DNA from: Bimuria novae-zelandiae CBS 107.79
Lineage: Eukaryota; Ascomycota; Dothideomycetes; Pleosporales; Didymosphaeriaceae
DNA length: 64,000 bases
Assembly (NCBI GenBank): GCA_010015655.1
Contig: ML976669.1
Coordinates: 300,700 to 364,699 of the forward strand
Reading direction: 5' to 3'
This document shows positions 1-9,214 of the stretch, in pieces (positions within the stretch are counted from its first letter, which is position 1; each line of letters begins with the position of its first letter). The position numbers and the translations under genes are program-made. The notes under the pieces were generated by a model. The model had not been told where the DNA came from. It ran no database searches and saw only the letters and a program-made list of their open reading frames with translations.

Positions 1-1
1 G

Positions 2-418
2 TCGTATATAGACGCTGTACAACAGGCTCGTATAGGTGCTACAATAGAGCAGCGGGAGTGGCTCCTACAGGAGGATAACGACCCATCTCATGGCACAAAG
101 TCCTTCAACAACGTCTCTAGAAAACTCAAGGATGTGAATTGGATCCGTACACTACTCCATCCAGGCCAGTCGCCGGATCTCAATCCACAAGAAGGCGTAT
201 GGCTTATCCTTAAACAACGCGTAAAAAGACGTCTTAACAGTCCCCTGCCGCCCGAGACTATATGGGATGGTATAAAGCAGCATCTTAAGGAGATCCTCGT
301 ACAAGAATAGGCTATGATTACGCTCACAGAAATACGTAGGTTAATTTCTGAGATGCTATCTCGGTGCAAGCAACTAGCGACCAACGGCGGTGAGGCTATT
401 CGCTCAGAACACTGGTAA
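2..418 (+). pseudogene. Tc1/mariner transposase C-terminal fragment
   Basis: One reading frame, open from the window edge, shows the C-terminal part of a Tc1/mariner DDE transposase. There is an EDNDPSHGTKS block (second catalytic Asp region; usual form EDNAPSH) and then an LLHPGQSPDLNPQEGVW block (usual form WPPxSPDLNPIExxW, third catalytic acidic residue). The frame is interrupted by a TAG at 308-310 and resumes in the same frame to a TAA at 416-418. A CAG-to-TAG change there would fit RIP. The 5' part lies outside the window. The copy is non-functional by itself. Confidence 0.85.
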
Positions 419-619
419 ATTACTAAAAAAATTTGTATAAGATTCTTATGCATATATAAATTACTATATAAACTAAAATCTACGCTCTATTCTGATGTAT
501 GTGGCTGGTCGCAGCGCTGAATAAATCGTGGTGTTGAGACTAATGGCCGGTGCTGCTTACCTCAGCGCGGAGTGTCCCACGAATTATCCGTGCCAAGGAT
601 CAGCTTACCAAGCAGATTC

Positions 620-658
620 GGCTGCACCGACACTCGCCGTAGGCGAGTGCCTGCAGCC
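620..658. repeat. palindrome inside the pogo left inverted repeat
   Basis: A nested palindrome: GGCTGCA at 620-626 pairs with TGCAGCC at 652-658, and CACTCGCC at 631-638 pairs with GGCGAGTG at 642-649 around a 3-base loop. The mirror copy lies in the right repeat at about 2500-2538. It could fold as a hairpin or serve as a symmetric transposase-binding site. Confidence 0.8.
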
Positions 659-712
659 CACACGATAATACCGACCAAACGATAAATTTTCAACCACTTT
701 TCACTTCTATCA

Positions 713-1276
713 ATGCCTACAGCCACCACAATGCCTGAATCACCAATATCAATTGACGATCGGATTGCAGAGATTCTGGACTCGATTTCGGATATCCCTA
801 AGCCTAATTTTTCCAAACTGGCGCGTGAGCATGGTGTTCCATATCAACGATTACTTGCCCGTTCAAAGGGCCGCCCGACACTCTCTCAGCGTCCACCAAC
901 CATGTGCAAGCTTACTCAAGCTTAAGATAGCGCATTATATGATTATATTGCTCGCCTTGATGAGTTGGGAGTATGTGTGCGATTGCCAATAATTGTATCA
1001 TGCGCCAACTACCTTCTTCAACGTGGCCATGAGGGCCCTGGCCCGCCTCCATCAGCCAACTCACGATGGGCAAAGAATTGGCTTAAACGCCACCCCGAGC
1101 TCCACATTCGACGTCAACAATCTCTTAATCTTCAGCGCGCGGTCGCACACGATATTAAAGCCATCCTTAAATGGTTTAATAGCTTCATAGATATTATTAA
1201 GACGCATGGGATCACACCAATAGATATTTAGAACTTCGATGAAACTGGCTTTCGTATTGGAATTGGAAAAGATTAA
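713..1276 (+). pseudogene. pogo-family transposase, N-terminal half, with stops
   Basis: From the ATG at 713 one frame gives an N-terminal psq-like helix-turn-helix (SKLAREHGVPYQRLLARSKG). After a stop at 923-925 the same frame continues with a Tc5/CENP-B-type domain (LYDYIARLDELGV, then WAKNWLKRHPELHIRRQQSL). It ends in the start of the DDE catalytic core, where a stop precedes NFDETGFRIGIGK, the block with the first catalytic Asp. Stops at 923-925, about 1229-1231 and 1274-1276 sit in the same frame, so the gene was one ORF before mutation. Farther downstream, to about 2400, only AT-rich remains are legible. Confidence 0.85.
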
Positions 1277-2731
1277 TAGGTTATTACTTTCGAGCCTCGC
1301 CGCCGCGTCTATCTGCCAACGCCTGACGATCGTATATCCTTAATAATAACTAAGTGTGTTAATGCCAAAGGAAATGCTATTCTACTAATAATAATTATTA
1401 AAGGTACAGCATTTCTTAAATAGTATTTTACTAATCTACTAGATAACTATCTAGTTGCTTATAGCACTAGTAGTTATACAAACGATAAATTAAGCCTTAA
1501 GTGGACAAAGCACTTCGTACGAGAGAGTTAAAAGTACCTTAATAATATATATTAACTACTTTTATTTGATAGCTTTAACTTTTATTGCACTTAAGAGCTT
1601 CTAGAGGTTCTAGAAGATCACAAGGTGATTGCATATTGCCTTCCACTATATATATTATATTTCCTTTAACCACTTAATATTAGTTGCTTCTAGCTATATA
1701 AGCACTGGCATGCGCAGGCGGTTGATTATGCAATATAGACAGGCTATATATCTTTTAATAAAGTTAAATTCTTAGTAGTAATTAAATTAATTCGCGCCTA
1801 TACCTTTAAGAGGCAGATAATCTAAAAAGGCTAGCGGGACTTAGGGCTTTTCCCACTAAATGCTAAGCACATTAAAGAGAATATACAAAAGGATATTACT
1901 ATCCTTAATACTAATTACTAGAGTGGGAGCGAGAGCGAAGAGGAAGGCGAAGAGGAAGAGAGAACTACCCCACCACTATAAGAATTAAAAACACTATTAA
2001 TAATCCGTACGCTTAAGAGGAATATTGACTATTATCTTAATAACGAGGATATAAGCGAGAACGTTAAACGCACACTATTTAGAGCGTATAATATATTAGT
2101 AGCTAGTAATTAAGCAATTAGTAAGCTATAGACTATAACTTTAATCGCATAATTACGCCGCGCACGCTAATAGCGATCCCGTACACTTCTTAAGATATTA
2201 ATAAGTGTTATCTACTCCTATTCTGCGCGAAAGATGGTGCAAAATAAGCTTATGTCTAAGCTAAAGGACCTTAAGATAGATTATCGCAGAATAAAAGGAA
2301 TGCTAATAGGGAAGAAGAAACAGCATTTCTAGGCTTATTAGCTAGTCTATAATTAATTATAACTAGTATAGGCCTTAATGCGCAGGGCAGGATTACTAGT
2401 ATATAAAAATTACTATAAGAACTAGCGGGGTTAAGGAGTTAATTTAATAATTAATAAAAAGTGGTTAAAAATTTATCGTTTGGTTGGTATTATCGTGTGG
2501 GCTGCAGGCACTCGCCTACGGCGAGTGTCGGTGCAGCCGAATCTGCTTGGTAAGCTGATCCTTGGCACGGATAGTGCAGGGGGTGGTGACTGCGTCATTG
2601 ATGACAAAGCTGAAAGCGACGAACCGTAGCAATGCCACATACCGTGACACGGCAGTCACTACCTAGGTAAGACCAAGAGCTAGGCACATAAGTAAACGAA
2701 GAAAAGCGCCAGCTGAAGCGTAGCAACAATT

Positions 2732-3934
2732 TTGACAGCAAGCATGTCTGGAACAAACATGAATGCTCTCGTACTTGATCCGGCGACTCGCATAGTCACC
2801 CTTGAAACAATATCTCTACCTTCGCCAGGACCTTTCGAGCTTCTGGTTCGGGCTGAGGCCATTTCGCTGAATCCAATCGATCCTCTATATGTTCAGCACC
2901 CACTCGCGACAACAAAACGGACGATCGGAAGCGACTTCGCAGGAACTGTTGTATCCTTAGGTAATGCTGTTCCAAAATCCACCAGCATCAGCATTGGAGA
3001 TCGTGTTTCTGGATTCCTCCAGGGCGCCTGCTCGGTGAATGAGAGACCAGGAGCATTCTCTGAGTACCTCGTCATCCCCTGGGATCTGGTATGGAAGATA
3101 CCAGAGAGTGTTTCCATCGAACAAGCTGCAGGAGTCAGTCTGGTCGCTTTGACAGCCGCACAAAGCATATTCTATCGGCTTGGCCTACGAACGCCCTTCG
3201 AATACGACGAGGAGACCGCCTTGGCAGAGCATCCGGAGTGGGCGAACAACCGTAAGGGAACTCACGCCGAGCCTATCAACGTATTCATATATGGGTCCTC
3301 CACTGCGGTTGGGCTGTTTGCTGCGCAGATGATTCGCGTCAGCGCGAAAGTAACTGGACAGAAGTTTCGGTTGTTTGGTGCGGCTAGCAAAGCAAGATGG
3401 GAAATGCTGAAGGCTGAGCCATACGGCTATGAGCATCTGGTGGACTACCGGGACGATGGATGGGCCGAAAGAGTAGTGGAATTGACAGGCTCTGAAAGAA
3501 TGCACTATGCGTACGACTGCATCTCCGAGGGCAGTTCAGTTGAAAAGGTTTCGTCGTTGTTAGCTGGAGGTGGGAAGGCCGCCATAGTGCGTTCGCGGGC
3601 GGGGGGGGCCTGGACAGCGGGTCACCTTCCTGTTGAGCCGATATACGGTGCCGTCTGGGAAGGTCTCGGCGAAGAGGTCGAATACCAGGGCTTTACAATC
3701 CCGCGATCACCTGCGGCACGAGACTTCGCTGTCCAATTCTATCGCTGGCTCAGTAGCGCGGTGGGTTCTGCGATCAAGCCCGTCCCGATCCGGTTGATGC
3801 CGGGAGGACTGGAAAAGGTCGTCCAGGACGGGTTCCACTTGCTTGGAAGTGGGAAGATGGAAGACAGGGACGTGACTAGAGCGGAAGAGTGGATGAGACC
3901 AGTCAGTGCCGAGAAGCTTGTGTACAAGTTATGA
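2732..3934 (+). CDS. Zinc-binding-dehydrogenase-like trans-enoyl reductase (ToxD/LovC-like)
   Basis: A 400-residue intron-free ORF of the medium-chain dehydrogenase/reductase superfamily, in the subgroup of fungal trans-acting enoyl reductases and ToxD-like proteins. The N-terminal GroES-like fold is visible (EAISLNPIDPLYVQ, GSDFAGTVVSLG, GDRVSGF). The nucleotide-binding domain has YGSSTAVGLFAAQMIR near residue 190, and the end is typical for the group (SGKMEDRDVTRAEEWM). No catalytic zinc Cys/His set is evident, as usual for enoyl reductases of this type. It probably reduces a carbon-carbon double bond with NADPH in the cytosol. No polyketide synthase lies next to it in this window, so a biosynthetic partner is not shown. 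ATGs at 2744 and 2759 are alternative starts. It begins only about 160 bp from the pogo element. Confidence 0.88.
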   Translation: MTASMSGTNMNALVLDPATRIVTLETISLPSPGPFELLVRAEAISLNPIDPLYVQHPLATTKRTIGSDFAGTVVSLGNAVPKSTSISIGDRVSGFLQGACSVNERPGAFSEYLVIPWDLVWKIPESVSIEQAAGVSLVALTAAQSIFYRLGLRTPFEYDEETALAEHPEWANNRKGTHAEPINVFIYGSSTAVGLFAAQMIRVSAKVTGQKFRLFGAASKARWEMLKAEPYGYEHLVDYRDDGWAERVVELTGSERMHYAYDCISEGSSVEKVSSLLAGGGKAAIVRSRAGGAWTAGHLPVEPIYGAVWEGLGEEVEYQGFTIPRSPAARDFAVQFYRWLSSAVGSAIKPVPIRLMPGGLEKVVQDGFHLLGSGKMEDRDVTRAEEWMRPVSAEKLVYKL

Positions 3935-4788
3935 TTTCCTCCCTACATCAACGCGTGCGCTGGGCAAACGACCTCGGTTGCCCAAGTAGGATGGGAGCGG
4001 GGGGCCATGGCACGAATGATAAAGCAATCGTCTTAGCGACCCTCTTATTAAGGATGCTAGGGTAGGTAAATGTCACGGTTTATGGCTCTTACCCTACGAG
4101 ATAGTTGCACCTTCTTCTACATGGCGGCAACTCACCTTTCTGAGAGGGCTATACCTATCTAGGACTAGCGTTATTTACGTTCGTGTACCTACATACTCCG
4201 CAGCTTCAAGATAGTACACCCTTAATTTAATCCTATAATCTTTTCCACTGTGTACTGTCCGCTCTGCCTCACCGCGACAGTTATGAGCTCGGCTTGCACC
4301 CTGGTATTATTCTCGCCTGCTATTGTGACGTCACTCTGTTAGAGTCGCTCGTTGCTGTACCGCATTCTCCACGACGCAACTATTTACCGCGCTCTCCACA
4401 ACGCACATACTAGGGTCTCTGCCTAATCTATTAATACTATTAACTATAGCTGCTATAATGGCTACTAAGTCCGAACCTGCTATAACGCGAGTTACTATTG
4501 TCCTAAACACGCTAAATAATTAGTTTATATAATTATTTATTTACTAAGATATTACTAATTAATAAAGTAAAAGAGAATCTCCTTAAGCTATAACAGCCTA
4601 TTAAGCCTTAACTTACTATTTATAAGCTTAAAGCTACTAGGCTCTTTTATTTCCCTACTAATAAATAAGAATATAATTAATAAGAACGCTGCCGTACTAA
4701 GTACTGCACTTAAATAAAGAGTAAATATCTGCACTTAGAATATGATAACATGCCCTTGCTGTAAGCTTTCTTTTCTGCTTGCCTCTAG
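3935..4788. repeat. AT-rich retroelement-like relic
   Basis: After the enoyl reductase the sequence becomes AT-rich with many stops, most strongly at 4430-4740. If TAA/TAG are read as mutated CAA/CAG in the frame from about 4458, the remains faintly resemble the gag start of a Ty1/copia element (MATKSEPAI..., a Trp-poor helical stretch, then EYN). That likeness is weak. Bases 4020-4430 hold no ORF of note and could be its long terminal repeat, but no second copy is in the window to confirm this. Confidence 0.4.
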
Positions 4789-5980
4789 GCGACAGCCATT
4801 GTATGGGTGAAGAGCATTGCAATGTACGTCCAAAACCAAAGCCGCGATACAAGTCAGTGCCCGAAGAGAGGTCGATGGTATACCTGCGCTACCACCCTCG
4901 ATTTTCTTCAGTTTTTCGGCTGCTGTCTTGTGGATGCGTGTCAATTTGGTTGTGCTGGGGACAATGACCGCACGGCAGCAAGCAATGGTCTGTATGGTTC
5001 TCTTTTAGTCCCTAAATTGCCCCAATAACGCCATCCTTTATAACGACACTCTGCTTGGTAAAGAGAAGCGAGAAGACGTGTTCAAGCGCTTTCCAATCTA
5101 TCATGCCAAAAAATTGAGCAAACTCACTCTATCGCAGACTTCAACTGGCACAGTGGAAACACGCCAGCCAGTACAATCACTAAACATACTTCTTGCATCG
5201 GTATCATCCAGATCCTCCTCTTCCACAACTCTATCTATGTCAACCAAGTTGGCACCAGTGCAAATAGAGACTTTTGCTTCGGTTGTTGGGGGTCACACTG
5301 TCCTGGTTACGCTCACAGAAGGCCCAGGGCCAACGTCTCAGCCATCGACCAAAACGCATCCTCCAGGCGGCCAACCAGGTGGCAAAAATATTGGCTCAAT
5401 TTTTGGGGGAACTGTAAGCAGCCTAGAGATATGTCACATGACGACATTAGTCTCATGAGTCAGCTCGATCACTATATACGAGCCTCTGATCACTCCATGT
5501 ACACACAGAAGAACACACAGAGCAACTCAGACCATTTTACACACACAATATACAACCTTCACACATACTGCCCACCTGCTTACAGGAACCGTAGGCGGCG
5601 TCACGCTGTTAGCTGTCACTATCGCACTATTCGTACTGTTCCGCTGGAGACATCGAAGGAGAGAAGAGCGAAGAGCCAAACTTCCGCCCACATACGCGAG
5701 CGAGCATGGGGATATGTCAGAGCATCTTACAGGTGAAGAAAGAGGTTGTTTTACCTAAAAATCGATGTTGAACTAATGTGGCACAGGCTTCACCACCATA
5801 AGCAGCGCGGAAGGAAAGACTACAGTCGCCAATGCGAATGACACCAGAATAGAGACCATCCCACAGTTGGACAGCACTGCGATTATCACACCAAGCGAAG
5901 CGCACTCAGATGCACTCGGCAACATACCCGAACTTCCAGCTAATGAGCAAATCTTTAATCCTTTCGAGACAGCGAGATGA
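4789..5980 (+). CDS. Cys-rich single-pass membrane protein, 5' end missing
   Basis: Three coding blocks fit a fungal cell-surface protein. Block 1 (from an acceptor-like site at 4788) encodes a cysteine-rich ectodomain: CPKRGRWYTCATTLDF, then FFGCCLVDACQFGCAG, the GCC...DxC...GC pattern common in such proteins. Block 2 (5138-5413) is Ser/Thr/Pro-rich. Block 3 encodes a membrane span (GTVGGVTLLAVTIALFVLF) followed by the basic stop-transfer RWRHRRREERRAK. A last exon starting about 5789 gives an acidic tail ending at the TGA 5978-5980. Junctions are imperfect: block 1 to 2 needs a weak donor at 5008, and block 2 to 3 works in frame with an intron 5414-5530. No start exon is found upstream, where the retroelement relic begins. 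The nearest in-frame ATG is 4819, without a signal peptide. The gene may be truncated and decaying. Confidence 0.55.
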
Positions 5981-6798
5981 GTTTCTCGAGAGGCTGGTGT
6001 CAGCGGGACCCACTCCTGTCGAGCACCAATTCAATAAAGCGTGACTTTGATAGACGTATGGGTGAATCTTATTCCTTCGAGATCAGTTTTGAGCTGTCTC
6101 GTACGTTCTGGGCACGCAGCGGAGAGAGAGAGGGGGGTGGGGGGGGGAGCATTAGTTTGAAAAGACTGAAACGAAGAGCTGGATTAGCATGAGAGCTCTT
6201 CTGGCCTCTGCACCATACGATATAGCCATTTCCAGAAAATCACTCGCTTTATGCTTCCAGTCATTGGTCAAGAAGCCTTTATATCGTCTCTTCTGAGGTA
6301 GCACGCTGTACTAGGATCTCTGTTTAGCTGTCGATAAGTATCCGGTTCTGTTCCCTCTCGTTAAGCAGTAGCATACCATATAGGTAAGCGGGGTCTCGAG
6401 GGCGCGGCTCATCCCACCTCGTGACTAAGAGCGCGACCCTGGTCCTAAAAGTTCAAATGCAGGTTGGAAACTTGTCGTGGATGAGTGAAATGTCACGTGG
6501 ATATTCTTGGCGCGCTGTTAGTCCCCGCCGAGACTGCGGATCGGGCATCGTTGGGCGGGGCGCTTGTTCACACTCTCACCTGGAATGAACAACGAGCCTT
6601 CTCCCTCTTTAACCTACCCTCTTCCTACTAAGTAACGACTAGAACCTACAGTTCGTCTACATTCGGACATTGCGGAGACAAATCTCCCCACTGACGTCAT
6701 TTTCAAAGTTTGCCGCTTCTCAACTAGGCATACACAAAACACCCGCACGCTATTGCCTTGTTAACGCCCAGAAGCACTTAGTCGGTACTGCAAACGCG
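5981..6798. other. Intergenic: 3' flank and upstream region of the LanC-like gene
   Basis: No coding sequence supported. There is a short purine run with a G stretch (about 6129-6148) and GC-rich sequence (6510-6565) that may belong to the promoter of the following gene. Confidence 0.5.
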
Positions 6799-7950
6799 AT
6801 GTCTGACCAAGCAGCGCCCGCGGCAGAAGAGCCAGCTTCAATACCACGCTATTTCCGCAATGATGCCGAGCTATCACGACGGGAACCTCACAAGCAGCTG
6901 CTAGCCTCGCTCAATCGTCTAATCACCGACTATCCTCCGCACCAAATACCTCCTGGTGGAGGCCTCTACTATGGACCCATATCCGTCGCCTATCTGTTCT
7001 ACGCGCTTCACACCATATACCCAGATTTGCTTCTGGACGACTACCCTATGAACACGTGGTCCGCCGCCTATATCGAGCAGGCACAAGCCAACATCAAGAA
7101 GTACAAGGGCCCCTCTCCGAGCAAATGTGGCGTGAGCGACGACATAATGGCTCTGCTCGCCCTGTACGCCGTAACAGCGAAGGACCCGGACACTGTCAAA
7201 GAACTCTGTGATTTCGCGGCTGTAACCATCGAACCAGAGGCTTCCAACGAATGGCTTTATGGTCGTGCGGGCTACCTGTATTTACTTCGCCTCGTCCGCG
7301 GAGCCTTCACCGATAACAAGCAAATCATCGAGCTGATCGAGGACACCACAGACGAAGTCATCGACAACATCATGGCCAGCTCGCGCCCGTGGAAGTGGTA
7401 CGGCAAAGCTTACGTCGGTGCAGTCCACGGTGCCATTGGCATCATCACACAAATTGTGCTCACAGATGCTGCCTGGGCCCCAAAGCTCGAGGCTGAATTG
7501 GGCGCCCTACTCAGTTACCAATATGAGAGCGGTAACTTTCCTTCCTCTCTTCCACCCGGACGGGATCGACTGGTTCAGTTTTGTCACGGTGCACCCGGAG
7601 TCATCGCTTCCTTGGTATCGATTAAAAAGTTTTTTCCAAAACTCGAAGAGCGCATAGACCGCGTTATCGCGAAAGGCAGAGAGTGCATTTGGGAAAGGGG
7701 CCTCTTGACCAAAGAGCCATGCTTGTGCCACGGAATCAGCGGGAATGCTCTAGCGCTTGACGGTGAGCGCTTTGAGCACTTCCTAACTTATACGACGGGT
7801 GGTGAGATGAAGTCGATGGCTAAAGACGGCATGTTACAGAAAGCCAATGACCCATCTGCATTATGGTGCGGTGAGGCTGGTCGCGCATGGGCATGGGCTG
7901 TTGCCGACAAAGGATTGGAAAAAAGATTTCTGGGGTACAACGACATCTAA
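6799..7950 (+). CDS. LanC-like (lanthionine synthetase C-like) protein
   Basis: A 383-residue intron-free ORF. The ATG at 6799 is chosen because the frame upstream has no ATG. It shows the repeated helical-barrel pattern of LanC/LanCL proteins: LLYGRAGYLYLL-type and GKAYVGAVHGAIGI repeats, then CHGAPG at residues 262-267 and CLCHGISGN around 308-316. Cys262, Cys310 and His311 correspond to the three zinc ligands of the family. Eukaryotic LanCL proteins add glutathione to dehydroamino acids in damaged proteins; bacterial LanC closes lanthionine rings. No lantibiotic-type precursor or dehydratase is seen nearby, so a stand-alone LanCL-like thiol-addition role is more likely (inference). The protein ends GYNDI, a usual ending in fungal members. 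No signal peptide or membrane span. Confidence 0.9.
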   Translation: MSDQAAPAAEEPASIPRYFRNDAELSRREPHKQLLASLNRLITDYPPHQIPPGGGLYYGPISVAYLFYALHTIYPDLLLDDYPMNTWSAAYIEQAQANIKKYKGPSPSKCGVSDDIMALLALYAVTAKDPDTVKELCDFAAVTIEPEASNEWLYGRAGYLYLLRLVRGAFTDNKQIIELIEDTTDEVIDNIMASSRPWKWYGKAYVGAVHGAIGIITQIVLTDAAWAPKLEAELGALLSYQYESGNFPSSLPPGRDRLVQFCHGAPGVIASLVSIKKFFPKLEERIDRVIAKGRECIWERGLLTKEPCLCHGISGNALALDGERFEHFLTYTTGGEMKSMAKDGMLQKANDPSALWCGEAGRAWAWAVADKGLEKRFLGYNDI

Positions 7951-9214
7951 TTGCGGTTTGCACGGGTACGAAGACTACCTCATCAAGACACGATGTTACG
8001 AGGACACGATGCTACGATTCTCGGCTGAGAATGCGCTGCCAGATGGTGGTGCCTGATGAATTTTCTAGCTGTGTGCGACAGTTCTGCTGCATGACTGGCA
8101 CGAATGGTTTCGACCAGTAGATGGAATTGCCTACCTAGGGCTTACAGCTACTATATTTCTTCCTTTCCTTCTTTCCAATGAGAGTACGGCAGATATCGAA
8201 GCGCTGGTGCGGGTCAATTAGATCGCTCAGACTACTTGCATCGTTGGCAAGCTTCAATGTTCGTTCCCCAATTAGCATCTTGGTCACCATGCTGTGTCGG
8301 ATTCTATATTTCGTCCCTGTACCTCATTTGCATATCTATCTGTTGTTCAGGCATCTTTCCCACTAGTTCACAGTACGTCGTTGCACATGACTATGGCCCA
8401 TCTAGTCGCTGGATCTGAGACATGCTGTCGAACCTTCCGGATTTTCTAGCTGCCCTATCCCACGCGCTGTGAAGCCTCGCGCAAGGTCACGCAATGTGAT
8501 CCACCTTCCCGTGGTCCCGGCTGGCCTGCTTGCACAGCCAACGCATTTTTTCACATGCAGCCACCTCTCTCCACCTCTATCGTCTTTGATAAGGTCATAC
8601 GTAGTTCTAACCCACGAGAACAGCTGACAGCTGGCAGAGCTTCATTTGTATGGACTTTCAAGTAAACCTTGGGAGGCACGAAAAGCGTGGAAGGAGCGAT
8701 TGATATGACCGGCCGGTCTCGGTGGGGCTTCTTTTGTCCTACGGACAGGCACGGCAACCACCACCAACGGCCAGCCTCAAACGTCACCAATAATCTTCCT
8801 ACAGACGCCTACTGCGCCCATACCCTCTGGCGGTGAGCCTGCTGTGTTGTAAGTTTGTTCGGTACCGTCGCTCCGTTCGGCCCCTTCCTATGTTAACTCG
8901 CCAGCCCCCGTTCGTTCCTCCGGTGCATACTTCACTTGCGACTATCGCTCATGTTTTCGGACCTCCTACCTTCGCTTTCATAACAGCGGTGAGATTTCGC
9001 TCGTTCGCTTATACTGCACCCTACAAGTTCCCACAATCGTTCCCTGTAGGTAGCCGCTCCTGCCTGCCTCACCACCAGCCTTCATAACTACTGCCAGAAT
9101 CATCATCACTGTAAGCATTGCCATCCCCAGTGCTTTTCACATGCCAAAAGATGCCTGAATTTTTTAGTCAGCAACTACTGCGCCACGTTGTCACGCATCA
9201 CACACAAGACTGCC
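7951..9214. other. Intergenic stretch
   Basis: About 1.26 kb. Only short ORFs without recognisable composition or motifs occur on either strand. It must contain the promoter of the tyrosinase gene and the 3' region of the LanC-like gene. No repeat or RNA gene recognised. Confidence 0.5.

Larger units (their letters stand above)
587..2571 (+). mobile_element. pogo/Fot1-type DNA transposon, RIP-degraded
   Basis: The element is 1985 bp long, is flanked by TA on both sides (585-586 and 2572-2573) and begins and ends with long terminal inverted repeats. The left repeat is about 587-701 and the right about 2457-2571. They match nearly base for base, and the few differences I saw are transitions. 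The interior carries a broken pogo-family transposase frame and becomes very AT-rich with many TAA/TAG after about 1240, the usual mark of RIP. TA duplication and a transposase of the HTH_psq/HTH_Tc5/DDE_1 type are standard for this family. It is an inactive relic that could still respond to transposase supplied elsewhere. Confidence 0.9.
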
